From a virus: 64,000 nt of DNA. Position numbers and translations under genes: made by a program. Positions within the stretch are counted from its first letter, which is position 1; each line of letters begins with the position of its first letter. The notes below the pieces were generated by a model. That model was not told the origin of the DNA. It ran no database searches and was given only the letters and a program-made list of their open reading frames with translations. This document shows, in pieces, positions 1 through 7,904 of this stretch. The stretch covers positions 1 to 64,000 of the IMG/VR virus record IMGVR_UViG_3300031772_000009. The stretch is one strand, 5' to 3'.

Positions 1-1
1 G

Positions 2-145
2 CAATTCGACAATTCCTATTATAGAGTCATTCTATATTTTACATTCTGGAAAGTACGAAGTTATATGAAGATAGAAGAACAAGTTGAAGACACCAATGAA
101 CTCGTAAAAGATTATCAAGACGTTCAAAAATCTATGAGGAAATAG
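2..145 (+). CDS. 3' end of a gene cut by the left edge
   Basis: An open frame runs from the window edge to a TAG, giving the last 47 residues of a protein rich in charged residues near its end. The next gene starts 2 bases after this stop, which fits an operon. No function can be assigned from the fragment. Confidence 0.6.
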   Translation, partial: QFDNSYYRVILYFTFWKVRSYMKIEEQVEDTNELVKDYQDVQKSMRK

Positions 146-147
146 CA

Positions 148-540
148 TTGCGAACTTATCCACCCAAAACCAGTGATACGTGTATTCTAGGACAAAAGGC
201 TAAAAATACCACTCATGAGTGGTATATAAAGGGTGGAACTTTCTGTAGTAGATGTCGAATAAAATTCACGTTTGAAGAAACCAACAAACTTCTTCTTAGA
301 GATACTGAGTTGGGTAGGAAACATGGTGTTCCACGATGTTGGAATTGTGGACAGTCGTTGAGGACAAGAAGCAAATCGTGTGACTGTGACGGTTTCTGGG
401 AAAGATTAAAGGAGAAACCAAAACTGAAATGTCCAAAATGTGGAACAGAAATGGTTGTTGGTGGTCAATTAGGATGGTCTGCTGAAGTTCTCTTTTGCCC
501 AAAATGTGAACCAAATAGGAAGAGTGAGAACCAGAAATGA
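148..540 (+). CDS. multi-zinc-ribbon protein, unknown function
   Basis: 130 aa from a TTG start; no in-frame ATG exists near the 5' end. Cysteine pairs appear as FCSRC, CWNC with a following CDCD, and a C-terminal CPKC...CPKC pair, so two to three zinc ribbons are likely. Its TGA overlaps the ATG of the following glycosyltransferase. It may bind nucleic acid or only be a structural zinc protein. Confidence 0.65.
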   Translation: MRTYPPKTSDTCILGQKAKNTTHEWYIKGGTFCSRCRIKFTFEETNKLLLRDTELGRKHGVPRCWNCGQSLRTRSKSCDCDGFWERLKEKPKLKCPKCGTEMVVGGQLGWSAEVLFCPKCEPNRKSENQK

Positions 541-1712
541 ACGAAGTTATTGGGATTTTTGCTGACCGTCCAGACATGGCAACTGGTATGGCTGTTGTCT
601 GTAGAAACTTAGCGTTGGGATTATCTCATTATCCAGCAAGAATAATCTATTTCGGAAGGTTTGGATGTGAAGTTGGATTCTCCAAGCAAACAACAGTTCA
701 TGACGACATTTTAAACTTTGATTACGTTCAGTGTGAAGGTAGAGTTTGGAAACCTAAAACAGTGATAGAAGCAGTGGAACATTACGGTGTAGACTACATC
801 TTCAGCGAAGACGACTTCTTTAGTGCTGGTGGTTTGGTTACTGCCTCACTGAAAACTAAGAAACCTTTGCACTTGCTTACTCCAATAGACAGTTTGCCAA
901 TTCATCCTAGAGCCTACGACATTTTCAAACGATGTAAGAAAGTTTACGTTCCAAACAGAAGTTACAAACTAATCAAAAATGGAGTGTTCTTGCCTCACGG
1001 AGTAGACACTAACCTATTCCATCCAGAAAATCACAATCATAACGAAAATAACACTTTCACTTTCTTGTGGGTTGGACGAGACGAACCACGAAAGGCAATG
1101 GGACGGGCAATAACGGCTCTGGAGAAAATCTACAGAAAAGTAGATTGTAAAATGATAATTCATAGTGACTGGAGAGCAGACATGGCGAAGAGGACAGCAC
1201 GTTTCTTACGTTACAAACGTGACCTTCCAGTAGTCATGACGCAAATGGAAGGTGGAAGCCATGCGAAACTTGGGCAAATCTATAATAATGCCGATGCCTT
1301 TATATGTACTAGCAAGGCTGGTGGTTTCGAAATGGGAATAACTGAAGCAATGGCTTGCGGTCTACCAGCAATAGTTACGGACTGGACTTTCATGCAAGAA
1401 CTGATTGACAGTATTTGTCCTTACATGTATCATAGTTGTTTAATAAAGGGTTGTGCAAACGGACTCTTAATTCCAATCTCAAGCACTTGTGAAGACTGGG
1501 TTGACTTGGGAGACGGTAGACGGTGGGGAATTCCTCTGGGAAGAAAATGGGGAAACATTTCAATTAACGCTTTAGCAGATGCAATGAGGTTCATGGTGAA
1601 TAATAGAGAGGTTGTAGATTGGATGGGACAGAAAGCGTTGGAGAAAGCCAAAAAGTATAACTGGAATGAGATTTCTGGAAAACTATACAAGGAGATAATC
1701 GAAAGTGAGTAA
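537..1712 (+). CDS. glycosyltransferase, GT4-like (GT-B fold)
   Basis: 391 aa. The linker region carries PHGVDTNLF, the usual sequence before the C-terminal Rossmann domain of GT4 enzymes. That domain has VGRDEPRK and the nucleotide-sugar site GGFEMGITEAMACGLP. It should transfer a sugar from an activated donor in the cytoplasm. It starts in an ATGA overlap and is the first of five GT-B-type enzymes in the first 12.5 kb, which points to a virus-encoded glycan pathway. Donor and acceptor cannot be told from sequence. Confidence 0.88.
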   Translation: MNEVIGIFADRPDMATGMAVVCRNLALGLSHYPARIIYFGRFGCEVGFSKQTTVHDDILNFDYVQCEGRVWKPKTVIEAVEHYGVDYIFSEDDFFSAGGLVTASLKTKKPLHLLTPIDSLPIHPRAYDIFKRCKKVYVPNRSYKLIKNGVFLPHGVDTNLFHPENHNHNENNTFTFLWVGRDEPRKAMGRAITALEKIYRKVDCKMIIHSDWRADMAKRTARFLRYKRDLPVVMTQMEGGSHAKLGQIYNNADAFICTSKAGGFEMGITEAMACGLPAIVTDWTFMQELIDSICPYMYHSCLIKGCANGLLIPISSTCEDWVDLGDGRRWGIPLGRKWGNISINALADAMRFMVNNREVVDWMGQKALEKAKKYNWNEISGKLYKEIIESE

Positions 1713-2103
1713 AACAAAAGATGAGGATATTCAGAAAGTCTATTACCAAAGAACGCATATTTCAATCAAGGGTTATCCAGTCCAGATACGAAGGGGAATA
1801 TGTAGTAGTTGTAATAGAAGTAAACATAAAGGAGAAATCAAAACTACGCAACTCCACCACACAAAATATGCTTTTGAAACAGAAACGGTTCTGAAGAATC
1901 CAATATTGGCATTAGAAAACACTCTTGAACTCTGTTTCGGATGCCATCCAGTTGCAGACGGATTACGAGATATACTTCTGTCAAATCCGAGGGGTGGACT
2001 TAGAAAGATAGAAAAAATCATACGAGTCATCAAATTTCTTCCAGAAGAACAACAGTTACACTTTACCCATTTGGCGAGGGAATGGTTGAAGGAGAGAAAA
2101 TAA
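1705..2103 (+). CDS. HNH-like zinc protein
   Basis: 132 aa from a GTG overlapping the previous gene. It has CSSCN, then QLHHTKY, then LCFGCHP, the order expected of an HNH core (zinc pair, HH, second zinc pair), but it lacks the typical terminal NCH. It lies within the glycan operon without its own promoter, unlike the mobile HNH genes elsewhere. Nuclease activity is uncertain. Confidence 0.5.
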   Translation: MSKTKDEDIQKVYYQRTHISIKGYPVQIRRGICSSCNRSKHKGEIKTTQLHHTKYAFETETVLKNPILALENTLELCFGCHPVADGLRDILLSNPRGGLRKIEKIIRVIKFLPEEQQLHFTHLAREWLKERK

Positions 2104-2526
2104 ATGATAGACTTACCAGAGAAACCCCTAATGGCATATTTATCATATCCATTTAGTGCAAACCCACGAAAATTCACGAAGGAAGTTTGCAAATCTGCCA
2201 AGGAAATAATGTTTAAATACCCGAATATTTTCATCATTGTGCCACATACGTCTGTGGATTATACATTGTATGGTCCACCGAGGAAACGGATTCAAGACTA
2301 TGGACAAAGAGACCATACGATTGCCGCACAACTTGAATTTTCAATCCTCTGGAACATAGACATATTCATTCAAGGAGTCCCAGACAATCCTTTAGTTAGT
2401 ATGGGATGTATCTGGGAACACAGTTTCGTTCAATGGCTCAACTCATGGAGAAAGAAACAAATAATCATAATCATGCTTGAAGACATGTTGAAGGAAGTAA
2501 GAAAAGATGCGAAAATCAAAAGTTAA
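2104..2526 (+). CDS. nucleoside 2-deoxyribosyltransferase-like (DUF4406-type) protein
   Basis: 140 aa. The N-terminal strand reads AYLSYPFSANP, followed by IIVPHTSVDY and a C-terminal SMGCIWEHSF segment, the arrangement of the small Rossmann-like NDT/DUF4406 fold in which a late Glu is catalytic. Such proteins act on nucleoside or nucleotide glycosidic bonds. A second member of the superfamily lies at 14416. The start directly follows the preceding stop. Confidence 0.6.
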   Translation: MIDLPEKPLMAYLSYPFSANPRKFTKEVCKSAKEIMFKYPNIFIIVPHTSVDYTLYGPPRKRIQDYGQRDHTIAAQLEFSILWNIDIFIQGVPDNPLVSMGCIWEHSFVQWLNSWRKKQIIIIMLEDMLKEVRKDAKIKS

Positions 2527-2737
2527 CGAGACGCATAAACGTAGTCTTTTCAAGGGAATTTCAATGCGTATTCTTGAAATCACTATAGACACAGTGTTGC
2601 TTTCCGTGTTGAATTTTGGAGTTGAAAAGGCATTAGTCGTTTCTATAGGAATTGAGGGACTCTGTTTCGTCATTCATTACATAAACGAAAGACTATGGAA
2701 TAAAGTAAATTGGGGGCGAAGAATAGAATATGAATAA
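2507..2737 (+). CDS. DUF2061-like small membrane protein
   Basis: 76 aa. A basic N-terminus precedes two hydrophobic stretches (about residues 22-37 and 40-54) and ends with HYINERLWNKV, which resembles the HERxW ending of DUF2061 membrane proteins. Function of that family is unknown. It overlaps its upstream neighbour by 20 bases. Confidence 0.6.
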   Translation: MRKSKVNETHKRSLFKGISMRILEITIDTVLLSVLNFGVEKALVVSIGIEGLCFVIHYINERLWNKVNWGRRIEYE

Positions 2738-2975
2738 CGGAAAGAAAGTTAGTGTAAAAAAGAAACTAAAAGCAAAGCAAATGTGGGTGGAACAGTTCTT
2801 CTATAAACTTGACGAATCAGAAAAACGAATAGACAGTTTAGAAAAACGAGTATCAGACATTTCAGTTACAGTTGCGTATGATATTGCAGAGTTGCGAAAA
2901 CGAATTGAATTAATAGAGGAATTTTTGGGTGGAGTAGAAAGCATTAAAAAGGTATTGAAAGATGCAAAAAGCTGA
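2730..2975 (+). CDS. coiled-coil protein
   Basis: 81 aa. After a Lys-rich N-terminus, heptad-like spacing in segments such as KRIDSLEKRVSDIS and ELRKRIELIEEFL indicates a coiled coil over most of the length. It overlaps both neighbours. No enzyme motif is seen; a structural or oligomerisation role is a guess. Confidence 0.6.
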   Translation: MNNGKKVSVKKKLKAKQMWVEQFFYKLDESEKRIDSLEKRVSDISVTVAYDIAELRKRIELIEEFLGGVESIKKVLKDAKS

Positions 2976-3294
2976 AGACCCAAACATTAGAAAAATCGTG
3001 GTTGGCAAAGACTGTTACAGTAAATACTGTGCCAAATGTTCATACTGTGTAAAAGCAGAATGGAGTCCCAAAGAAGGATTCAAGTATGGTTGGATAGACG
3101 TTTACTGTTGCATGAATAGTGGAAAATGTAACCCACAATCAATGTGTCCAAATGGAATAGGATGGGATATGTGTCTGGGAGAAGCATTCGAATTCGACCC
3201 AGAAAAAATATGGAAACCAATGTATATCCCCGTTCTGGGAGAAGGACTGGTTGCCGTTTCAATTCCTAAAAAGGAATGGTGGAAAGACGAATGA
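2962..3294 (+). CDS. cysteine-rich protein, unknown function
   Basis: 110 aa with about ten cysteines between residues 18 and 70 (CYSKYCAKCSYC, then CC, C, C and C). The density suggests zinc binding or disulfides; no signal peptide is visible, which favours zinc. Its TGA overlaps the ATG of the SemiSWEET-like gene. Confidence 0.55.
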   Translation: MQKAEDPNIRKIVVGKDCYSKYCAKCSYCVKAEWSPKEGFKYGWIDVYCCMNSGKCNPQSMCPNGIGWDMCLGEAFEFDPEKIWKPMYIPVLGEGLVAVSIPKKEWWKDE

Positions 3295-3542
3295 TAGAAT
3301 TGTTAAGTAACATTGGAAACACACTGGCTTTCATTGCTAGTATTCCACAGATAATAACGGCTTATAGAAATCGAAGAAACCTTAAAGGATTGTCTTCTTT
3401 GATGCTTTTCATTTGTTTCATGGCTTACCTCTTCTTCATAATGGTAGCATATTTGAATGGGGCATATGTAGGCGTTGTCTTATGTTTAATTAGTGAAGTG
3501 TTCCACGTTCTACAATTTTACTGGAAGAGAAGATATAGATGA
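3291..3542 (+). CDS. SemiSWEET-like PQ-loop sugar transporter
   Basis: 83 aa from the ATG in an ATGA overlap (an upstream in-frame ATG at 3276 would add five residues). It has three hydrophobic segments and a Pro-Gln pair at residues 19-20 in helix 1 (FIASIPQI), followed by the basic loop YRNRRNLKGLS. Length and topology match bacterial SemiSWEETs, which dimerise to carry sugars across a membrane. Placement between glycosyltransferases suggests it moves a sugar for the glycan pathway. Confidence 0.75.
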   Translation: MIELLSNIGNTLAFIASIPQIITAYRNRRNLKGLSSLMLFICFMAYLFFIMVAYLNGAYVGVVLCLISEVFHVLQFYWKRRYR

Positions 3543-4696
3543 TAGACAAAATATTGTGGTGGTGTCCCACTCCTTGGGAAAATGACGGTGGAGCAATCGT
3601 TACCTTTTACCAAATGAGAGAAATGAATCAACAATGTCCAGAAATCACAAACCATTTAATACCTAAAGTGTGGAGTCAAGCAGACCAAACTGAACTTCCA
3701 TTCTGTAAATTTCATAAGGCAACAACGAAATATTTTGGTCAAGTACCCAATGAAATCCCCAAAATTATGAAGAGAGAACAAATCAAACTGTTGGTTTTGT
3801 TCCATATTCCATGGGAATATTTTCCAATAATAGACAAGGTTCATAAGATGGGTGGCAAAGTGATTAATTGGCAAACCATCCACTGGACTAATGACGTGTT
3901 GTTTCTAAGCGATAAACTTAAAGATTTTGATTGGTGGATTCCGCCAACACAATACGCAATGGAAACTTTAGTAGGGGTAGGTGGACTAAGTAGGGGTAGG
4001 ATGACTGTTATTCCACATGGAGTTGACACTTCATATTTCTTTCCGCATGACACAAGTGAACTTCGAAACAATTTAGGAATTAAACCAGACCAGAAAATGA
4101 TATTGTTTGTTGGAAGAGTACAACTTACCAAAGGAATAATTCCAATGATGCTCACAGCAAGAAAACTCTGTGATAATTTTGACTGTCACATAGTCTTTAA
4201 AGCTGGAGTTCATGATGGAGTCTGGAAAGCAAAAGAAATGGCTCATCTACTGCATAAAATGACAAAGTGGGATTCAAGAATACATTTCCTTACAAATTGG
4301 ACTACGCCAAGTTTCATGGAAGAATTAACAGCCGCATGTGACATTCTAGTTTGTCCAAGCGGTCACGAAGGATTCAGTCTTCCACCGTTAGAAGCTATGG
4401 CTTGCAATAAACCAGTAGCAATAACAGACATTCCAGTTCATAGAGAACTTCTAGGCGGCAAAAACGGCATATGTGGCTTATTGATGCCGCCCTTCATGTC
4501 AACAGAATACGTTAACGATGTCCAAATGGTCACTATTCCTTCAGACGATATGATTTATGGCTCAATAAAATATTTGTTGGAGAATCCAGACGAAGCAAAG
4601 GTAATGGGAGAGGAAGGTTTAAAAAGAGCAAAGCAATATTATGATTTACGTGAAGTGTGTAAAAAATGGTTCTCTCTTCTCAATAATTTCATCTAA
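3539..4696 (+). CDS. glycosyltransferase, GT4-like
   Basis: 385 aa GT-B protein. It has VIPHGVDTSYFFP, the strand ILFVGRVQLTKG opening the second Rossmann domain, and the donor-site segment EGFSLPPLEAMACNKP. Length is typical for GT4. It starts in an ATGA overlap with the transporter gene and is the last gene before a promoter and an HNH gene. Confidence 0.9.
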   Translation: MIDKILWWCPTPWENDGGAIVTFYQMREMNQQCPEITNHLIPKVWSQADQTELPFCKFHKATTKYFGQVPNEIPKIMKREQIKLLVLFHIPWEYFPIIDKVHKMGGKVINWQTIHWTNDVLFLSDKLKDFDWWIPPTQYAMETLVGVGGLSRGRMTVIPHGVDTSYFFPHDTSELRNNLGIKPDQKMILFVGRVQLTKGIIPMMLTARKLCDNFDCHIVFKAGVHDGVWKAKEMAHLLHKMTKWDSRIHFLTNWTTPSFMEELTAACDILVCPSGHEGFSLPPLEAMACNKPVAITDIPVHRELLGGKNGICGLLMPPFMSTEYVNDVQMVTIPSDDMIYGSIKYLLENPDEAKVMGEEGLKRAKQYYDLREVCKKWFSLLNNFI

Positions 4697-4710
4697 ATTT
4701 TATAGAAAGA

Positions 4711-4742
4711 TTTAAATATGAGATAAGTTATATATTTCATAG
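4711..4742 (+). promoter_or_regulatory. archaeal TATA promoter before the HNH gene
   Basis: TTTAAATA at 4711-4718 lies about 22-25 bases before the expected transcript start at 4739-4743, which falls at the beginning of the HNH frame and suggests a leaderless mRNA. Confidence 0.6.
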
Positions 4743-5287
4743 TTGGTGTATTAACCATTAAAAAAATCTGTGTAAATTGTGGAAAGGAATATGATTGTGG
4801 AAGGAAAAGACAAAGAGGAGCGAGTGCTAAAACATGTTCTTTTCAATGTTTTCAAGAATGGCAAAAGAAATATAGGAAAAATTACTATGAAAAAAATAAA
4901 GAATTAATTCTAAAAAAACAGTTAGTATATATTCATAAAAAGAGACAAGAAAATCCAGAATGGTGGAAAGAATATCTTCTAAAATCAGCAATTAAATTGA
5001 AGATGTGGAACGAAAAACATCCAAATTATATTAATGAAAGAAATGCTAAAAGAAAAAAGGAACTAATTGATTTGCTTGGTGGAAAATGCCAAAAATGTGG
5101 ATATGATAAATGTACTGCGGCTTTAGATTTTCATCATGTAAATTCAAACGATAAAGAAAAAAAATACAAGGTAAAGAAATCAAGAGAATGGAGATTATAT
5201 AAAAAAGAAATAGAACAAAACATAAAAGAAGGAAAAGTTATTCTTTTATGTTCTAATTGTCATAGGGAGATACACCATGATAATTAA
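4739..5287 (+). CDS. HNH endonuclease with N-terminal zinc finger
   Basis: The C-terminus has the HNH core: GGKCQKCGYDKC, ALDFHHVN, LLCSNCHREIHH. The frame is open back to 4727 and the upstream part is clearly coding, with an N-terminal finger (ICVNCGKEYDCG, then TCSFQC) and a long basic helix. No ATG, GTG or TTG occurs in frame before the TTG at 4991 and ATG at 4997, which would remove the finger. Position 4739 is an in-frame ATA at the predicted transcript start and is given as the boundary. Closest relatives here are the HNH genes at 21857 and 32072. Confidence 0.7.
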   Translation: MVGVLTIKKICVNCGKEYDCGRKRQRGASAKTCSFQCFQEWQKKYRKNYYEKNKELILKKQLVYIHKKRQENPEWWKEYLLKSAIKLKMWNEKHPNYINERNAKRKKELIDLLGGKCQKCGYDKCTAALDFHHVNSNDKEKKYKVKKSREWRLYKKEIEQNIKEGKVILLCSNCHREIHHDN

Positions 5288-5317
5288 ATGGTTTGACTTG
5301 TTTGGGAAGTTGGAAGA

Positions 5318-5674
5318 ATGAAAAAGATAAAAGTTCCACATGTAATAGTCTTGATTAATCCGTCCAAACCAGAACCTCAACAAGATTTAAATGGTGAAAT
5401 CAAACTTTTCACTAATCAATTGGAAGAGTTTGCCCATTTAAATTTTTCAAAAGTTAAGAAGGAAAGAATGGTATATATAAGTGGGGTTAATGTTGACGGA
5501 GAATATCGTAAACGGGGATATGGAAGATTATTAGTTTCAATTTTTGAGTCTCTAGTTAAATCTTGGAGTTTAAAACAGATTTATCTAATCGTGGCTGATG
5601 ATGACGCTGAAAAGTTCTGGAAAAAAATGGGATATGTTGAAGAAGAAGATTACATGGTGAAAAAGATTAAATGA
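5318..5674 (+). CDS. GNAT-family N-acetyltransferase
   Basis: 118 aa. The acetyl-CoA motif A is visible as GEYRKRGYGRLL (about residues 62-74), preceded by a beta strand and followed by KFWKKMGYVEE, the usual last helix and strand. It transfers an acetyl group to an unknown amine; an amino sugar would fit the surrounding glycan genes. Confidence 0.82.
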   Translation: MKKIKVPHVIVLINPSKPEPQQDLNGEIKLFTNQLEEFAHLNFSKVKKERMVYISGVNVDGEYRKRGYGRLLVSIFESLVKSWSLKQIYLIVADDDAEKFWKKMGYVEEEDYMVKKIK

Positions 5675-6159
5675 AACCGAAAACCGAAAGTGAAAAGACG
5701 AACAGACTCATTCTTAAGCGACTTACTAGCATAGAATTTAGACTTGGAACACTGGAGAATACTTTGCGAATATTAGAAAGTGGAATTGATAAACCCAAAC
5801 GATATTTATTATTCGGTGAATGTGTGCCGCCACCATCAGTATGTAAAGACATATATGGAACAATGATTGGAAACTCAAGTTATGAGGGGTTCTTAGGAAG
5901 ACTTGCTGAATATTACAAATGTGAACGTATGAAATTGTTAGTAAATCCAGAAAGAAATAGAGAGGACACTATAGCAATGTATTATCCATATGAAAAGATA
6001 GCATATTCAAAAGATGCTACGGTTGCCCAAAGTACGGTTCTGCATGAGTGGTTTCATCATATGGTAAATCTTGGAGTCGTATATCTATCAGAAAAGGAAA
6101 AGAAAGAAGAGGAAGTTTACGCTAGAAATTTTACAGAAATGTTTTTGGGGAGAATATGA
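5671..6159 (+). CDS. zinc metallopeptidase-like protein (HEWFH)
   Basis: 162 aa. Residues 125-129 read HEWFH inside VLHEWFHHMV, the HExxH zinc site, and a run of Glu in EEEVYARNF about 18-20 residues later offers a gluzincin-type third ligand. The N-terminal 40 residues look coiled-coil. No signal peptide. Starts in an ATGA overlap. It resembles minimal gluzincins; substrate unknown. Confidence 0.7.
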   Translation: MKPKTESEKTNRLILKRLTSIEFRLGTLENTLRILESGIDKPKRYLLFGECVPPPSVCKDIYGTMIGNSSYEGFLGRLAEYYKCERMKLLVNPERNREDTIAMYYPYEKIAYSKDATVAQSTVLHEWFHHMVNLGVVYLSEKEKKEEEVYARNFTEMFLGRI

Positions 6160-6528
6160 ATGGATAAGACTAACGTTTCGTGTTCCAGACCATGTTCAGA
6201 CGGTAAACCATGTTTGCCCGATGAAGACAAATGCCCTTTGAAATACGAGATAGACTTGGATAATTTGGTTTTTGAAATCAGAAAGTCCACTCCTAAACAT
6301 TATCGTAGAGCCAAAGTCTGGGTTAAGAGGGACAAGGCAAGAATAATAATAACTGACGAAGAACGTTGGTTTGGATGGTTGGATATGTGTGTTATGTTGA
6401 ATCATGAGTTTCTACACTGGATACTTTGTTGTATTACTGGACAGAAGTGGGGACTCAAGAAATATGATGAATTCTTGGATAGTTTAGGTTTATACAATCA
6501 TGATGTCTTGATGGAGATATGGTTATGA
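6160..6528 (+). CDS. mini HExxH protein (HEFLH), zinc-finger N-terminus
   Basis: 122 aa. Four cysteines lie in the first 25 residues (CSRPC...C...C). Residues 82-86 are HEFLH in the helix LNHEFLHWIL, with Asp at the end of GLKKYD 17 residues after the second His, the spacing shared by a family through this window. It follows directly on the other HExxH gene. Peptidase activity is inferred only from the motif. Confidence 0.65.
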   Translation: MDKTNVSCSRPCSDGKPCLPDEDKCPLKYEIDLDNLVFEIRKSTPKHYRRAKVWVKRDKARIIITDEERWFGWLDMCVMLNHEFLHWILCCITGQKWGLKKYDEFLDSLGLYNHDVLMEIWL

Positions 6529-6728
6529 CAATTTGGCTAATCTTGGCTTTCTTGTTAGGTTTTTTCGTTCAGAGAATCATTATTGCTAGACATAAAGGAT
6601 TTATGAAGTTGGGTTCAAGTTGGAAATTGAACAATAACAAAATCTATAAATGGTTGCACAGAATCTTTTGTGAATGTTGTCCCAGAAGATTATACTGTGA
6701 TGAATACAAAAAGAGGATTAAGAAATGA
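6525..6728 (+). CDS. small single-pass membrane protein, Cys-rich tail
   Basis: 67 aa from the ATG in an ATGA overlap. A hydrophobic segment (WLILAFLLGFFVQRIII) is followed by a basic domain ending with CECCPRRLYC. It probably anchors a cytoplasmic zinc or disulfide knuckle at the membrane. Unknown function. Confidence 0.55.
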   Translation: MTIWLILAFLLGFFVQRIIIARHKGFMKLGSSWKLNNNKIYKWLHRIFCECCPRRLYCDEYKKRIKK

Positions 6729-7543
6729 AAATTGGCTGGATTGCAGACAACTTCTATCCAGATGTTAAACGTGGAGCAGAAATAGAAGATTACCTTCTAA
6801 TTCAAGAAGGACTCAGACGTGGACATAAAATAATCAAAATGGGAAAATTGAACAAAAACGTTGATGGGTTCATAGTGGCAAACTTCCTAGACAACATTAA
6901 TATTGGAGAATTGTTTGCTTATCTGTCACGTAAACCATACATCAAAATTGAACATGACTTGCGTGGACCAATGATTCCGTTTTATAAGATGCTTGCTAGT
7001 GAAGCGTTACTTGTTGTTTATCATAGTCCAATCCAACAAAGACTTATAGAGAAACATGGAGTGGTATATAAATGTTTCCTTCATCCAATGTGTGTTCCAA
7101 CAGAATTTAAGGATTTGAGATTGAAACGTAAACCAGAAACGGAAGTTCTCTATGTGGGAGACTATGCAAAGGAGAAAGGCTATCAAGAAATGGTAGAATG
7201 GCTTGAACAACGTCCAGAATACACAATTTGGCATTATGGTAGCGGATTTCCAAAACATCATCCAAGAATGAAAGAGATGGAGTCTATAGAACATGAAGAC
7301 ATGCCAAAGATTTACAACAAGTTTCAAACCTTAATCTTTCTTCCAGCCTTTCAACAAGCGTGTAGCCGAGTAATAGCCGAAGCATACCTCTGCAAAGTTC
7401 CAAACATAATCACTAATGGAAAAGACGGATTCACAAGTTACGGTTGGACAATGAACGATTACGATAAAGTGAGAGAAAGACTTATTAATGGTCACAAGAT
7501 ATTATGGGATAAAATTGAAGGGGAATTCGGCAATGCGTCATGA
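6725..7543 (+). CDS. glycosyltransferase, compact GT-B type
   Basis: 272 aa, shorter than most GT4 enzymes. The second half has VLYVGDYAKEKGYQEM, YGSGFPKHHP, and a donor-site segment ACSRVIAEAYLCKVPN. The N-terminal acceptor domain is reduced. Starts in an ATGA overlap. Confidence 0.8.
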   Translation: MKIGWIADNFYPDVKRGAEIEDYLLIQEGLRRGHKIIKMGKLNKNVDGFIVANFLDNINIGELFAYLSRKPYIKIEHDLRGPMIPFYKMLASEALLVVYHSPIQQRLIEKHGVVYKCFLHPMCVPTEFKDLRLKRKPETEVLYVGDYAKEKGYQEMVEWLEQRPEYTIWHYGSGFPKHHPRMKEMESIEHEDMPKIYNKFQTLIFLPAFQQACSRVIAEAYLCKVPNIITNGKDGFTSYGWTMNDYDKVRERLINGHKILWDKIEGEFGNAS

Positions 7544-7904
7544 ACATTATAAGATGAAAAGAAAGACATTACAAGAAGTTTTGGCGAATCCATACTTCAT
7601 CAAATTCATAGAAGACTTGAAAAATTGTTCAACTGTGAAAGAAATCTACATTGTTGGTTCAATGGTTAGGAAAGGAGTAAGTAACAAAGACGTTGATATA
7701 AAAGTTGTAAGGATTGAACAGAATATGGCTGGAGACAAAGAAATCTACAATTTGGTTGATTCCTTTCCACATTTGTCTCCACATAAAAAGAAGTTAACTG
7801 CAATAAAGTATTTCATGATTGGAGATATTCTAATCAATGTTTTCTGGAGTGAAATGAGATTTGATAAACCATATACTCTTTTATGGAGAAATGAAAGTGC
7901 CTAA
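7533..7904 (+). CDS. MNT-type nucleotidyltransferase
   Basis: 123 aa from the ATG overlapping the previous stop (an upstream in-frame ATG at 7488 is less likely). GSMVRKGVSNKDVDI at residues 42-56 is the polymerase-beta-like nucleotidyltransferase signature, Gly-Ser followed by two metal-binding Asp (53 and 55). It transfers a nucleotide to a small molecule or protein. Among glycan genes it could activate a sugar, but MNT proteins also serve in toxin-antitoxin pairs; no HEPN partner is seen. Confidence 0.7.
   Translation: MRHEHYKMKRKTLQEVLANPYFIKFIEDLKNCSTVKEIYIVGSMVRKGVSNKDVDIKVVRIEQNMAGDKEIYNLVDSFPHLSPHKKKLTAIKYFMIGDILINVFWSEMRFDKPYTLLWRNESA

Noticed and set aside
296-577. Long minus-strand frames opposite plus-strand genes in general
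   Set aside because: The coding strand is purine-rich and A/T-rich, which leaves long antisense frames. These overlap strong plus-strand proteins and lack promoters or ribosome-binding sites.
7533-7904. MNT/HEPN toxin-antitoxin module
   Set aside because: The nucleotidyltransferase motif is clear, but no HEPN gene is adjacent and the gene is embedded in the glycan operon.
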